A stretch of 64,000 bases of DNA from Buxus sempervirens (taxonomy: Eukaryota; Streptophyta; Magnoliopsida; Buxales; Buxaceae). The stretch is taken from contig OX387187.1 of the NCBI GenBank assembly GCA_947561395.2, positions 22,487,829 to 22,551,828 on the forward strand, in the 5' to 3' direction. Positions 10,741 to 23,165 of the stretch are shown here, piece after piece; within the stretch, counting starts at the first letter, position 1; each line of letters starts with the position of its first letter. The notes under the pieces are model-generated. The model was not told where the DNA came from. It worked only from the letters and a program-made list of their open reading frames with translations, and searched no databases. The position numbers and the translations under genes were made by a program.

Positions 10741-12305
10741 AGATCTAATTGAAAGATATCTTAGCCAATTGTAACTAAGACATAACACTAACTAAGCTTT
10801 TCTTTAACAACTTCAATTCGATTCCCCTAACTCTTTAGGTATAATCCACACTTACCCCATCTTCATAACACAATTTCTTAATTAGTCTAATAATCACACT
10901 TTAGATAATTAAGCTTAATAATTAAGGTATAATCCGAGACGGGGTTTTACACCCGGGCCTCTCGTACCCATATCTGCTGAAGTCGCTTGTGAGAGGCCCT
11001 CTCAGTCTCCAGGAGGTCCTTATAAGTGGGAGCAAAAACTGCGGGAGGAGCCTTAGGTACTGGGGCCTGACTCTGAATTTGCTCCTTGATCTAGAAGAGG
11101 TAGTCCTTCACATAGGACTCTGAGAAGACTGGGCTCTGCATGAAACGAACATGGGACCACTCCCTCATCAACCAAGCATTTAGCTTCCTGGTGGTTGGTG
11201 AAAGTGGCCCAAGATGATCCTCGTATCCACTTGGGATTATAATCCCCTGGGTTGCTCTGAACTGCCTAAGGACCCGCAAGGGGAGATAAAGCATAGCATG
11301 ACTCAAGCCAGCCAGAACCAAAAAGTTCCTGTCTCTGAAACTGATCACTGTCTCTGCATTGGGTTGATAAGTGCCAGGCCACTTCACCTGATCGTCCTGA
11401 AGAGTAGCCAAAAAAGCAAACCAACCCTGTCTGCATCCTGGGATATCAGGGCACCCCCGGTTGCTCATCAGGATTGGAACCTTCAAGCTTGGAAAGAAGT
11501 GTCGATTGATCTCCTCAATTTGACTCAAGTGGTCAAGTAACCAGAGCTGCAGAAGAAGAGAGATATTTCAATGTATTGTGAAAAAAAGAGAGAGAGGAAT
11601 TTTACTTGCAGGATAGGGGCACATGACAGGAAGCGCTTTTTCTTCCTATAATAACAATCAGTCAAAGCCTGGTGCATCCCTGCCAAAATCATAGGGGCCA
11701 ATCTCTCCCGCTCCCTAACCTGGCATATAACGGGGATGAGGGCCAAGTCGACCTCATTGTCATCCCGCGGAAAAAGCAGTTGGTTGACCACTATCAGAGT
11801 TAGGGCATTGAACCTAGCTTCCTTATTTTCCCCCCTCAAGAGCTTCTCAGTCAGAAAAGACTTGGATAAAGTCAAAAGGGTGTCAGAATCCCCTAAATCC
11901 TTCTTCTCTATGCCCAGAAAAGTAGAAGCCTCTTTCTTATAGCTAGGCCTAGGGGATGGGGTCACTACCTTCTCTGCAAACCTCAGGCCCAGGATGGTTT
12001 CAACCTCCTCAATGGTTGGAGTCATCTCATTGTCTCCAAAACGAAAAAGGTTCAACTCAGGAACCCAATGCCCAACCATGGCGTCAATAATTTCCCACTT
12101 GAACGGGATGGAAGGGATAAGCAAGGTGTTGAATAGAATCCCACCTAATCTCTTCATCAAGGGTCATAGAGTTGACCCACCTAGTGTAGAAGGAATCTAC
12201 AGGGTTGTACTTAGTGAGATTAGGGGGCTTTGCTCTAAAAAGTTGTTTTGCAGGGGAGGCTGTGTGGATAGACAACAATGGGGCAGAAGATGATCTGGAA
12301 TCCAT

Positions 12306-12777
12306 TGAGGATGATAGGACCTTGCTAAGAATCAATGGGAGGAAGAAAAAGGCAAAAAAGGGGTTTTCTAAACTCAAAAACTCGTAAAAAAGACTCAAAT
12401 CCCGAGGCTGGTTGCATTTATAGCATGTTTTAATGTATTAGATATATCAGATCGGATACAAAGAATTCCCTTCATATCCGACGAACAATGCCGGCTAGCA
12501 AAGGAGCTATTTATATCCGACATTTCTTGTCGGATACAAAAACTATCAATGTATCCGATCTGATATATCGGATACAAAGAAAAAAGGCAAAAAAAAAAAA
12601 AAAAAGAAAATGGAGAAAAATCCGAATTTTTTATCTGTTTCACCTGTATACAAGTCTGAATTGCATAAGAAGGAAAAGAAGAGAGCAGGACAAGAGAGAA
12701 TGAATAAAAAAGTTTTTTCATATATATGCAAGTCTCGTTTGTTCAATGATAATGAAAAAAATAGAAATCCTAATCTC
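12306..12777. repeat. Spacer between antisense genes, with GTATCCGAC palindromes
   Basis: Between 12430 and 12576 lie palindromes built on TATCCGAC ... GTCGGATA, for example TATCCGACATTTCTTGTCGG at 12514-12533, and a GTATCCGAT / ATCGGATAC pair at 12551-12575. An A-rich tract follows at 12577-12615. It lies just upstream of antisense gene 1. The same motif occurs at 20389-20452 and in LTR B at 21103-21245. Confidence 0.7.
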
Positions 12778-13059
12778 CTACTCCTGTGCAGGATCACCCC
12801 TGTGTCCTCTACCCCGTGCATCTCTGTGGCCTCTACCTCGAGATGATCGGCGCCTAGAATATGCCAGAAGGCACTCGGCCATGTATCGCGGTCTTCGACC
12901 CACAATGGACTGAAGCTGATACTCCAAGCAATAGTCCGAAAGGTCAGGAGGCGGGTCAGGAGTAGAATCTGGTGAGGAAGCCTCAGGCTCAGCAGGAACA
13001 GGCTCAACTGGACCCTCAGCCACAGCAGTCTCCGCTCCCGCAGCTCCAGAAGACCCGGC

Positions 13060-16000
13060 TGTGCGCACCCGATTTCGGTCGCACGATGAGGCACACGCAA
13101 AACGATGCGTGCCTCGGGATTTGTTTGGAGTCGCCACTGCTTGATGGGGTGCAGGCAGACACCTGGGTGCCTAAGTTCTTCTACTAAGGCTTTTGGTCTG
13201 CGGCTTTGAGATTCTAAGTAGGGGCTCGGTTGCGGTCTGGGGAAGTCCGTAGACACCCCAGTCCACCCCGTCAAGTGACGGGTCCCATACGTTTCCTTGG
13301 TTTGAGTTAATTCTGGTCTCTCACTCACCCGATTCCTATTCCAGCATGCACACTTGTTTAAGTCTGGCGGGACCGCCAAAGTGGTGCGGGTCCCTTTACT
13401 TGATTTTATCTTTTTAGCTTTAAAGTGAGACGAGTCTGAGTGGGCGGGCCCCGTTGGAAGGCCCGTGGATTCCTTGGTGGGCTTGGTTGAGCCCACGTGT
13501 CCTTTGTGGGCCTTAGTCTAGCCTGAGAGGCCCTTTGGGCTTTGGTTCAAATGAATTGATTTTACTTTAAGGTTTAAGTTGGATTATTTAAATGGATTTC
13601 ATGCCAAAAGTGGGCTGGGACTGTTTGTGGGCCCTTGAGTGGGCCACACAGTCGGTTGCCAAGTGATTTTGATTTATCTTTCTTATCTGTGCCAAAATGG
13701 GCCAAGAATTGGGCTTGGGGCCCTTTACCTGGGCTCGGGCTTGGAAGCCCAAGACTTTCTGAGATAGGGTTTGGAAACCCTACACTTGTTTGGTTTAATG
13801 GGCTTAGTGGGTCCGACAGGCCCTGCCCATGGTCTCGGCCAAACCATGCCTAAGTCTGGATCAACATGCTTCAAAATTGGGCTTGGGTGGGCCTCCAATG
13901 GTGTGGCCCACTCAAATGGGTTGATTTTATCTTTATTTAACAAAAGGAGTTTGTCGGGCTTGGTGGGCCCCATTGGAAGGCCCACAAATGTACCGAATTG
14001 GACCGGTGGTCCAGGTCCCATGTTGGGTTTCCGGGTGACCCGGAAACCCTATTGGTTCACTTGGCTTGGTTCAACTCGTCCCAAAATTCGGCAAGGAACA
14101 CAAAAAGCATAAAAATTGTATTTCTGTGTGTATCCGGCCTTAGTTGCCGGATACACACAGGCCATAGGTGATCCGGCCTGAGTTGCCGGATCACCCCAAA
14201 AATGGCCTTTTTCGGGCTTGGCCATTGGGGTGGGTTCCAGGGGTCCCTAGGGGCTGCCTAGGGATTGTGTGGGCTCCTGTGTGAGCCCACATTGGCTTTG
14301 GAGATGAGGAATCACCCTCATTTGGTTACTTTTGGGGACTTTGGGTTCATGCAAGACAAAGGAGAAGGATAAGGATTTATCCCCCTTTCCTCTTGGGATT
14401 TTTACAGCAGTAAGGTGGGGGTTTGAGTGCCCCTACCTTGGTTCTTCACCCATTACGAGACAGTAAACAAATTATACCAAAGAGAAAAAAAAAAGGAGCC
14501 ATGAACCAAGCCTAACATGCACATCTCTAGGACACGGGAAATGCATACATCTTCACAGATTTTTGTATGTGGAACAAAATTGTGTGTGCAAGTGAGCATG
14601 CTTCGTGTGTGAGCATATGTGATGAAGGAGAGCATGCATATTTTTCACATGTAGCAAAAAGTGGGTTTAACATGCAAACAATTAATGGGCTCACATCAAC
14701 AATACATGCTCCTACGATCTAACACAAACCAAACTACCTTAACCCTACTTACATAACCAAAACAAAAACACATTCATCCAAGCAAGACCATGAAGAAGGG
14801 AAGGAGGGGGTGGTTAATAAGGGGTACAATGGAGAGTCAAAATGGAGGGAACAAACTCCCACTTTAAATGAGACAAATCAGTAGCCTAAAAGAACCATTA
14901 AGAGCATCTTGTATGTTACCCTCTTCCTCCCTTGAAGACATGCTTGAAATGGTAAGACATGCTTGAAATGGAGAAGACAAAGTATAGAGAGGAGAGGCAA
15001 GGCATGCTTGAAATGGTAAGAAACACATGGTGAAAACACATGCTCATATGGAGCTCATTTTCATATATCATGAACAAAAGGCCATAGGGAACATCACCTT
15101 GGGGTTTTTGAACCCTTGAGTGGAGTGGTAGCACCTCATTTTGGCTGGAGCAGCACTTCAAGCTCTTCTTCTCCTAGCACCAAGGAGCTTCAAGTATGTT
15201 TCTTGGGTTGAGAATCAAGGGTGAAGAGGGTAGGAGGCCTTGAGATCAATTTGGGTGAGTTTTGGGGTGAGTGGAGGTGAAAAATGGAGGTGCACAAGAG
15301 GGGGCAGCCATGGGAGAGCTTGGGAGAGATGGGAGAGAGTGAGAGAGGTGGGAGAGATCTCCCAAAAAAATCAATCGATCCCCTCTTTTGCTAGGTTTTT
15401 TTCTTTTTATAAGCAATGACCAAAAGTTAATTAATTTCTTGCTTTATCACCAAAACTTTACCCACTTTTCATTTGTACCTTTTTTTAAATATAAGCAATG
15501 ATGGTGAATCATTGCTTCAAGACTTAGCCTCCAAGTAAACTTGACTTGGAGGCTAAGTCTTGCTTGGGGAAGACTTGGACGAATTCTCCACATGGAGAAT
15601 TCATCCAACCACATGTTTTTTTATTTTCTTTTTTTTCTTTATGTACTTTTATTATTATTATATTAGGATTTTTTGTGTTAAGTTTTGGATGCACATGCAT
15701 CTTTTAATTCTTTCTTTTTCTTTTATTTTAAATACTTTAATTAGATTATTTTTTAATTCAAGACTTTTCATTTTGCTGCGCTTTCTTCACTATTTGCCAC
15801 GTGTGCAGATTTTCAGAAACTTCAACTGCCCACAACTCACTCATCTGATATCCGATTTTAGCAAACTTAGTGGCGTTGGAATTAGTGCGAGATTCCCTAT
15901 CCACTGAATTTCAGTTTAGCGGCAAATTCGAGTTTTTTAGCAGAAGTGCCGGGCCGCGTCCGGGAGCCGGTTTTGCTCATATTTCCTTATCCGGGACTCC

Positions 16001-16355
16001 GATTCCAGCAAACTCAGTTGCGTTGGAATCATGTCGAGATGCTCTTTCTGCTGATATCAAATGAGGTAATTGATCTGGGGTTTAGCAGAAAGTCAATTTC
16101 TGCTTTTCTTAGATTTGACCAGTCCATAACTTCTTCATCTGGACTCCGATTTGAGCAAACTCTGTTCCATTAGAATCGTATCGGAATCCTCTTTCCAATG
16201 GTGGGAAGCATGGTAACTGATTTGCACCAGATAAAAAGCCAACTTTTTGACTTTCTCAAGTTTGACTTTTCTCAAGTTTGACTTTCTCAAGTTTGACTTT
16301 TCAATTAAAATTTCATTTTCTACATTTTGGGAGACGCAAAAATGAGGTGCTTACA
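13060..16355 (-). mobile_element. Solo LTR G, inserted in the last exon of antisense gene 2
   Basis: It begins TGTGCGCACCCG and ends GAGGTGCTTACA, with target duplication CCGGC at 13055-13059 and 16356-16360. The coding sequence is exactly restored when it is removed. Read on the minus strand it starts TGTAAGCACCTCA and ends GTGGCGACTCC ... GCGCACA, the pattern seen near the 3' end of the other LTRs, so minus orientation is inferred. A minus-strand TATAAAAAG lies near 15412. It encodes no retrotransposon protein. Confidence 0.9.
14125..14195. repeat. Hairpin pair in LTR G
   Basis: GTGTATCCGGC ... GCCGGATACAC is followed by GTGATCCGGC ... GCCGGATCAC. These are two adjacent hairpins with CTTAGTT and CTGAGTT loops. 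The architecture matches the other LTR cassettes but the stem sequence differs. Confidence 0.75.
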
Positions 16356-18884
16356 CCGGCAGTAGCAGAAGAAGGGCCAGGAACAGAAATATCTGGGTCA
16401 ATGGGAATAAAGTCAGAAATGGAAGCATCAAAATAAACTGAGGAGGGGAAATTAAAGAAAACTTACCAGGGATGTCTGCAATAGGAACTAGGGGATCCGG
16501 CTCAATCGGGTTAGCAGCAGGGATGTCCTCTGGCTCAGGAACCATCGCTGGAGATGAATGACCCACAGGATCCGCAGGGACTACAACCAGGTTAGCAGCT
16601 GGGGCGTCCTCAGGATCAGCAGCTTGAACTGGTGATGGGCCTGAAATAGGAAGGTTCGGCCCAACTGAGACGTCATGATCTGGGACTGGATCCTGCAAAA
16701 GTCAAATAGTTCATATCAGAACAGCAGAGAAACATGGAAATAGAAGAGATGAAGAAATAAAGAACTAGATACCTGGCTAGCCCTAAGCCCAACAACCAGA
16801 GCCTCCAGCTCTCTGATCCGGGCATCTCTCTGGGCCATGACCGCATCGTGCTTGGCAATCAAATCATCCACAGCGGCCCGCTGACTTTGGAACCGGTCCC
16901 GGAAAGCATTCAACTCCTCTACCTGTCAACAAGAAAAGGGATTAGAGTCAGAAATACAGAATTAAAGGAAATAAGATGAAAAATGTAGATCATAAACTTA
17001 CAGTATCATCATGGACCCGGATAAAAATCCTGTCTATCTCTGTCACCCCGGCGCGGGTGGGCCGGTCCATTAGATAGCCAATGGATACTCTCTGGTTCCA
17101 CACATCGTAATCCCCAGGTACAGTAAGCGCCTCCGCATCCTCCCACTGATCAAACTGGGCAACATCAAATCCGGGCAGGAGGATGGTAGGGCCAACAGGA
17201 GGTGGAGGAACAGGGATACGAGGGACGCTGGTGTGCTGAAAGTACAAGCGCTTGCCTAAATACGTAATCCTACCAAGTCTCCCAATGAAACACTGGTAGG
17301 ACTGGCGTCGCACATCTCGCTCAAAAGCGTCTTGCACCATCTCTTGACGAGCGACCTCGTCATATACATCCTCGAAGCGGGCCAGTATAAGCTGCAATCA
17401 AAATAAAAAGTGTTAGATGCAAGGGCAGTTTTGAAGAAAAAGAGAATAATGAAGGACGAGGAAAATTTACATCAGAACAGCGAGAGCGGTCTAAGTGCGC
17501 ACGGGCCGATCGTGGCTGGCTCCTGTCTGCGTCTCTATCCAAGACAGACCACCGTATAGCTACGGGGAACTTTGCGGCACCAGGCACAGGGGAGGGACGG
17601 AAGTATGTCATGTGTGTATACATGAATATCTGGCAAGAAGAGAAAACAAGTTAGAAGGAGATAAAGGAATTTTTAAAAAAAAGGGAAGTTAAGCAAAAAT
17701 ATTCCTTACCTGTAAGATCTGCCAGAAAAATCGGTAGCTGATACCGTCTCCTCTCGGAGCAACCAGACCTCGGATGACTCTGCTCAGTCCGACTAATATA
17801 GTCTCATATATCAACCGGCCCCATGCTAGTCGCCTGGCTTGCTGAAGGTCTCTCAGGACATCCAAAAAGACAAGACTGACCGATGTTGTGTCCTCCTAGA
17901 AGAAGTAGCTACCAAGCATCAGCAGAAAGACATGTCGGAATAGAGGGGTGAACTCGTGATGATCCTCAGCAATAGTCGTATGCCTTCGGTCAGGGTGATT
18001 AGTAATGTTGCCGTGTAACCAGCTAATAGAAATCCAACCACTCCTGCCATCCCAAGTAGCCTCAGGAAGATCCTCATACCCTAGTAGGGTGCCAATATCC
18101 GCAGCAGAAGGACGCTCCATCTCTATGGTCCTACCCGTCAAAGGGATGCCAGTGAGCATGACAAAATCTGACGGACGAATCCCCAGCTCAACCTTCGGCA
18201 GGTGGAAAGACTGGGTGTCAGGAAAGTACCGCTCCAGCATGGCAAAGATGAGAGGGCGGTCAGCTCGGAACGACGGGATGAGCAAAAAATGATCAAAACG
18301 GCATCTGCGGAACTCCCGTCTGAGTCCAGGAGATAGGGTTTGATACAGCTCGAAGAACCTCCCCCAACTACCTCTCAGATGAGAAGGGGGATACCGAAGA
18401 GGAAGATCTGCTCGGACACACATCGAAGGATGATGATCCAATCCACTAAGAAGCTTAGTGTCCTGTACAGATGTCCTCAAATCCTCAGGAAAAACCAAAT
18501 GGAATCCCCTGGCATCACCTCCAAGGACTGGATCCTGAACCGCATCTCTCGCTCTGCCACGTCCTCGGCCTCTGCCACGGCCTCCCTCACCCTCAAGGGC
18601 CTGATCCTAAACTTTGCCTCGGCCTCTGCCCCGATCTCGAGCAGGAGCAACAACGGGCTAAAATTCAAAGGAGAAATGTGAAGGTTTGTGTAGAAAGAGA
18701 ATAGAAGGAGGGAAAGGAAAATTGGGAAGCCTACCTCAGCAGAGCCCTCTCCAGAGCTCTCTATGGAATCATCTAGTGGCTCCAATAGGGTCGCACTAGA
18801 ACTCGCCTCTATCCGAGCCCGCGAAGTGGATGGCTGATCAGTAGGATCAACTTCTTCTCGAACACGGGAATGACTCCTAGCCAT

Positions 18885-20989
18885 CTACAAGCCACAGGGA
18901 AGTGTTTTATGAATTTCAGGAATTTTACCTTGCTTTTGACCTAGGTTTCAGTTCTAGTTCATCAGGAATCTTACCGGACTTTTTCAAAGTTATCATGGAT
19001 TGTGTCTTGAGGGAGTTTTATCTTACTTTTGTTCTTTGTTTCAGTTTGAAGTTTTTTAGAAAGTGTTTGATATTTCTGTCTAATTAAAAATTTTGTGCTA
19101 AGTTATTTATCAGAAATTTTGTTTCTAAGGCATTTCCAAATATTGTCCTAAAATATCTTTGTGAAGCTTAATATTTTCTTAATTCTCTTTCAGGGTTACC
19201 AGACGTAATCAGGAAAACAATGGGCGAAGCAAGGAGATCAATACTGCATAAAGAGGTCCTAGCAAGAATTGCATGCAACTAGTCCTACAGAATCTCAGGA
19301 GACTACCAGGACACCAAGTTTGGGGTGGCCATGCAAAGAATCCATAAAGCGAGGTCTATTCAAGAACAAATCATAGAAGCACCGCCTCGATCGGAAAAAT
19401 GCTAAATTGAAGTGGAAAGCCCAAAGCAGGTTGCAGAAAAAACATAGCATGGTATTTGGAATCAGATTTGACATTTTCATATACCGACAGGATCAATAGC
19501 ATTTGAGGTATACAAAATCAGCAATTTAGTTGGAAATTACCACCAACAGGCAATCCGAATTCAAGTCAAGAATTGGCAATCAGATCAGGAAAAAGCCAAA
19601 GTGAATGACAGCTCGATATCAGCAATTCAGAGGTCCCTACAACCTAAAAAGCATCGAGGTGATCGTGCAAAGTGAAGTCGAGAACAAGGTATGTAGAGCA
19701 TCACATTACTGAAGTCAGATCAAAATCAGAACAGATTGCGAGAAAAAAAGAAAAATCCAGCATGGTATCAGCAATCTAGAGAATCAAAAACATGTGATGT
19801 ATACATCACCAATCTGAGAACATGAGTTTGCAGGGATATCAAAGCTACAATTTCCACAGATAGTCAGTCAATCGAACATGGAGAAATACAGCACAACAAA
19901 ATCTGTATCAACTAGTGGAAGGCATCAGCCCCATACGGCCACAGCCAATGAATCAAGCATTAATCAAAGTAAGCATGTGATCAACAAGGAAGAAAGCTGA
20001 AAGGATGGATTGGGCGTACTTGATTTGTGGATGGAATCCCAACTTGAGCCAACCAAGAGCTTGAAATCGGCTATAGAGTGTTATTGGCAAACACCAAGCA
20101 GGGGATTTTCGCTTGAACTTAAGAAAAAGAAGAGTGGAAAAAAAAACCGAAACTAAATTAGGGCTTGGCAATGCCAATCGCTGAAATCGCGGTAGGTTCC
20201 TTTGAGTTGAAGGATGTCGCCGGAGTTTGCTGGAAGTTGCCGGAGCTCAGGAGTCGTCGGAAGTGGCCGGAGAAGAAAGGAAAGTCGTCGGGCGCTAAGG
20301 AGAAGAAGTATGTAGCCGGTTTAAGTAGTCGGAGAAGAAGAAAAAGAAATGAAGAGTCGCGGTCGCGCGCGACTAAATAAAGCTTAATGTATCCGACGAA
20401 TCAGGTCGGATACAAATGAAAATCTTCTTATTCGACTGATTATGTCGGATACAAAAGAAAACAGAAAAAAAGAGAAAAAAAAGAGAAAAAGAAAAGGAAA
20501 AAAGGAAAAAAGAAAAAAAGAAAAGAAAAAGAGAAAAAGAAAAGAAAAAAAAAAGAAAAAAAAATGAAAAGCAAGAGAAAAAAAAAGAAGAAAAAGAAAA
20601 AAAAAGTGCTACAAAGTCTGCTATTTTCACAAAAAACCCTATTTTGGCTTAAAATCCACTTCACAGCCACGAGAGCTCAGTGGAATTTAGGACAACTTGG
20701 GGAAATGTGTTGGTCAAAAGGAAAATATTCATTCAATTTTTAACTTGGTTTGACAAAAAATCAGTTTTCAAAAAATCTTATTTTGGGCTTAAAATCCACT
20801 TCATAGCCACGAGAGCTTAGTGGAATTTAAGACATCTTGAAGAAATGCCCCCCTTAAAGTTAGGGCTTTTTGGCAAATCTTCACCCAAAAATTATTTTGC
20901 AAAATTGAATTGAGCCAAGCAAATCATGGTTGGGGAAGTGCAATTTGGGCTTGTCTAATCTTTGCAGCTTATTGCCCTGCAATTCCCGC
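18885..20989. other. Gypsy 3' internal region before the polypurine tract
   Basis: No coding sequence is recognisable. It holds a GTATCCGAC palindrome pair at 20389-20452 and an A/G-rich tract at about 20453-20606. It also holds two copies of a segment of about 80 bp, TTGGCTTAAAATCCACTTC with CCACGAGAGCT, near 20640 and 20770. It may contain the promoter of antisense gene 2, which starts at 18884. Confidence 0.5.
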
Positions 20990-21002
20990 AAAGAGGGGCA
21001 GT
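20990..21002 (+). other. Polypurine tract of the gypsy element
   Basis: AAAGAGGGGCAGT lies directly before the LTR start TGTAGACACCCC. This is the expected plus-strand priming site and shows that LTR B is a 3' LTR in + orientation, tying the internal sequence to its left to it. Confidence 0.75.
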
Positions 21003-21102
21003 TGTAGACACCCCAAATTACACAGTAAAAATGATGAATAATTGGCAAAAATCATTCTTTCTTGTAAAACCAGCACAAAATTTGGAAAATAAGCATTTTT
21101 TT

Positions 21103-21245
21103 TGTATCCGACAACTTAGGTCGGATAGAAGCATATCCTTTCATATCCGACAGAAGTTGTCGGATATAAGCAGATGTTAATGTATCCGACAACATATGTC
21201 GAATACATATATGTGCTCTTGTATCCGACTTGATATGTCGGATAC
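21103..21245. repeat. Four-hairpin array in LTR B
   Basis: Four successive units of about 36 bp each have ATCCGAC, a short loop, then GTCGGAT or a close variant. Loops differ (AACTTAG, AGAAGTT, AACATAT, TTGATAT). It lies about 100 bp into the LTR, upstream of the TATA box. Confidence 0.8.
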
Positions 21246-21411
21246 AAGCTTTTTGCTCAAAATTAGGGTTTTCCGAGAGTTTTCACTTTTTACCATCATA
21301 TCCTTCATTAAAGGAGTGGAAATCTCAGAAATAGCCTTAGGGTTTAGGTTGGTGGACTCTAGACATCATTTTGTGTCTAGCATCATGCAAACCCTAACCC
21401 TAGCCTTTGCT

Positions 21412-21420
21412 TATAAATAG
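21412..21420 (+). promoter_or_regulatory. TATA box of LTR B
   Basis: TATAAATAG followed by GAGGCTCCTCCTCGAGC, at the place equivalent to the TATA boxes of LTRs A, C and D. Confidence 0.65.
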
Positions 21421-23165
21421 GAGGCTCCTCCTCGAGCAAATGGCCAATAAGTTGGAGATTGAAGAGCTCCGAGTGAAGAAGGGAATCGCTGCCGCACTGC
21501 TTCCAGAACCCAGGTAAGCCTAAACCCCTATTTATTTTTCTGTCTTACATTCTAGGTTTAGTTCTTTTCTTCTACCTTTCTGTAGAATAAGGCCTATTCT
21601 GTGTGTATGCAAACCCTTCCTCTACTCAAAGTACCTCAAGACTCCCCTAGCCGTAAAATGTGAAGGCGGGATCTAGGGGAAACGAGACTGAGGATTGATC
21701 CTTAGTGCTAGAACCTTGTTGAATAGCCCCTTGATTCTATGAAAACCGTTTCATATTCAAAATACCCCAAGATTATCTCGAAGAACCGTTAAACGGGGAG
21801 AGAGAACTAAGGGAAACGAGAATGGAACAGAACCCTAGGTTGTTTTAGAATTTCATTTGATTGATATGAATGCATGCTATATGTCGTTATGTTATTGAAG
21901 AAATGATTTTTACACATACACACATAGCACTTGCTTTTGTTGAAATCGGCTTATATTTCGGATTTATTGCATTCATTGTGATAGATCTGGAATAAATAGC
22001 CCCAAATAATTCTGGGATATTTCTTAATGGTTTTCAACATGATTTCAAGCAAGTATTGAAGACCTCTAGGTCTAACCTCTCGGCTTTGGGCATTTTTGCT
22101 CACTTTTGGGGTTTTTTGGCATATTCTTTCTAATCGGAGAGAATGGTGAGCCAAATTTGTGCCCTCTTTCTTCCTAGAGGTTCTTCAAGGTGGTTTTGAT
22201 CCATATTGCATGGATTACACACACCCAATCACTGCTTTGAATTGATTTTACTTAAAAGTGGCAAAACGGGACAGCAGTTGTACCCCAACTTCGGACACTC
22301 GTAACTTCATCGTCCGAATGAATTTTGGAGTGATTCCAAAGTCATGGGAAAGGTGAGGCTGTCTAGTTTATGCTTGAAAAATTTCATCAATTTTTATGGA
22401 GGTGGATTTTTGACACTACTCAGTCGAAGTTGATAGGTCAGTTCAGGCCAGATTGCGGAACCTGTCACTTCAACTGGGTGCCATGTGTTCGTTTTAAGTT
22501 CGATTCGAGTGATTTTTATTTCCGTGTTTTCCTTTGGAAGTCTAATTTCAAATCCAGTTGGTTTCATAATTGTTTGACTCCATTTGTGTCGTGGGTAACA
22601 GATTTACTTAGAACTGCTCAACAGCACTTTTCTGGGTTAATCTGTGATCCTCGGGGCCTGTTCGTGTGGTCACCCCAAGGCACATCCGAATGAATTTTTG
22701 TATGACGCTAGTTTCATTTGAAAGATGGCTATACATACTTCATTCATACCAAATTTCATGGATTTATATGGAGCCGATGTTTCTAAATGATTTTCCAAAC
22801 TTGCCCACTTGTCACTTTTAACTATCTCCAGCAGCGGATTTCAAAGGAGAATAACTCCTAGGATTTTAACCGGATTTGATTGAAAATTTGCATGAGTCTT
22901 CTATTTATCATAATCTTTCAAATGGATTTGGTTGAATTCAATTTAAACTAGATTTGAATGATTTTAAGACAAATGGCTCTATCTTTTATCGAATTTTCCG
23001 GATTTGACTCAACTTGGTTTTGTGCAATTTTTGCTTTGATTTTCATCTATTGGTGTAGATGCCCCAAAGTGCACCTCAATATAAGAGAATACTCAAAAGG
23101 AACTTTAAATGACTTATTTGAGCATTGACATTTGTCAAAAACTCAAAAACTCTCAAAAAAGGTGC

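Larger units (their letters stand above)
5597..10951 (-). mobile_element. Solo LTR E (TGTAACACCCC / GGGGTTTTACA ends)
   Basis: It begins TGTAACACCCCAGACCC and ends GACGGGGTTTTACA, with target duplication CCCGG at 5592-5596 and 10952-10956. Read on the minus strand it starts TGTAAAACCCC, as LTR H starts TGTAAAATCC, so it is inserted in minus orientation. A minus-strand TATAAAAGG at 9464-9456 agrees. No retrotransposon protein is encoded. Without nested solo LTR F it is about 4.3 kb, long but in the range of large Tat-type LTRs. It contains three blocks of tandem or palindromic repeats. Confidence 0.9.
5293..12305 (-). pseudogene. Antisense gene 1 of the gypsy element: DUF7745-like protein, decayed
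   Basis: Read on the minus strand. Exon A runs from ATG 12305 to 11606 and ends CTGCAA|GT; exon B runs from 11546 to 10957 and then 5596 to 5293, across solo LTR E. Removing the LTR and one CCCGG copy keeps the frame open (GLU-ALA-ARG-GLU-LEU). The first part carries MVGHWVPELNLFRFGDNEMTPTIEEVE, split here as HWVPELNLFRFGDNEMT and PTIEEVETILGL, typical of plant DUF7745/plant-mobile-domain-like proteins. The second part ends in a charged, probable coiled coil (ERQLEKQVSRRL). It is broken by a frameshift near 12140-12170 and a TAG at about 11091. It lies antisense to pol, between pol and the 3' LTR, as described for extra ORFs of Tat-lineage elements. The family name is from memory and was not searched. 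Confidence 0.7.
12778..18884 (-). pseudogene. Antisense gene 2 of the gypsy element: plant-mobile-domain-like protein, decayed
   Basis: Minus-strand exons, all with GT-AG ends and in phase: 18884-18735, 18657-17710, 17629-17471, 17391-17002, 16922-16773, 16692-16467, then 16437-16361 joined to 13059-12778 across solo LTR G. The whole encodes about 793 codons. Exon 2 holds the PMD-like core (RCRFDHFLLIP, HLPKVELGIRPSDFVMLTG, WISISWLHGN). Exon 5 is a coiled coil (AQRDARIRELEALVVGL). The C-terminus has RGRGHRD repeats. Stops at about 18607 and 17896 and the LTR insertion make it nonfunctional. Such genes occur in host genomes and as extra antisense ORFs of Tat retrotransposons. Here it sits between pol and the 3' LTR, so the second is favoured. 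Confidence 0.75.

Noticed and set aside
12546-13496. Minus-strand open frame of 316 codons
   Set aside because: It crosses the LTR G boundary and a poly-A tract, and overlaps the true last exon of antisense gene 2 in another frame. It is a shadow.
5293-18884. Host plant-mobile-domain genes at their native place
   Set aside because: Both lie antisense between gypsy pol and a polypurine tract plus 3' LTR, so they are better read as cargo of that element. A chance insertion of gypsy pieces on both sides is less simple.
20373-20670. Minus-strand open frames rich in Phe, Ser and Leu
   Set aside because: They arise from the A/G-rich tract at 20453-20606. Low complexity only.
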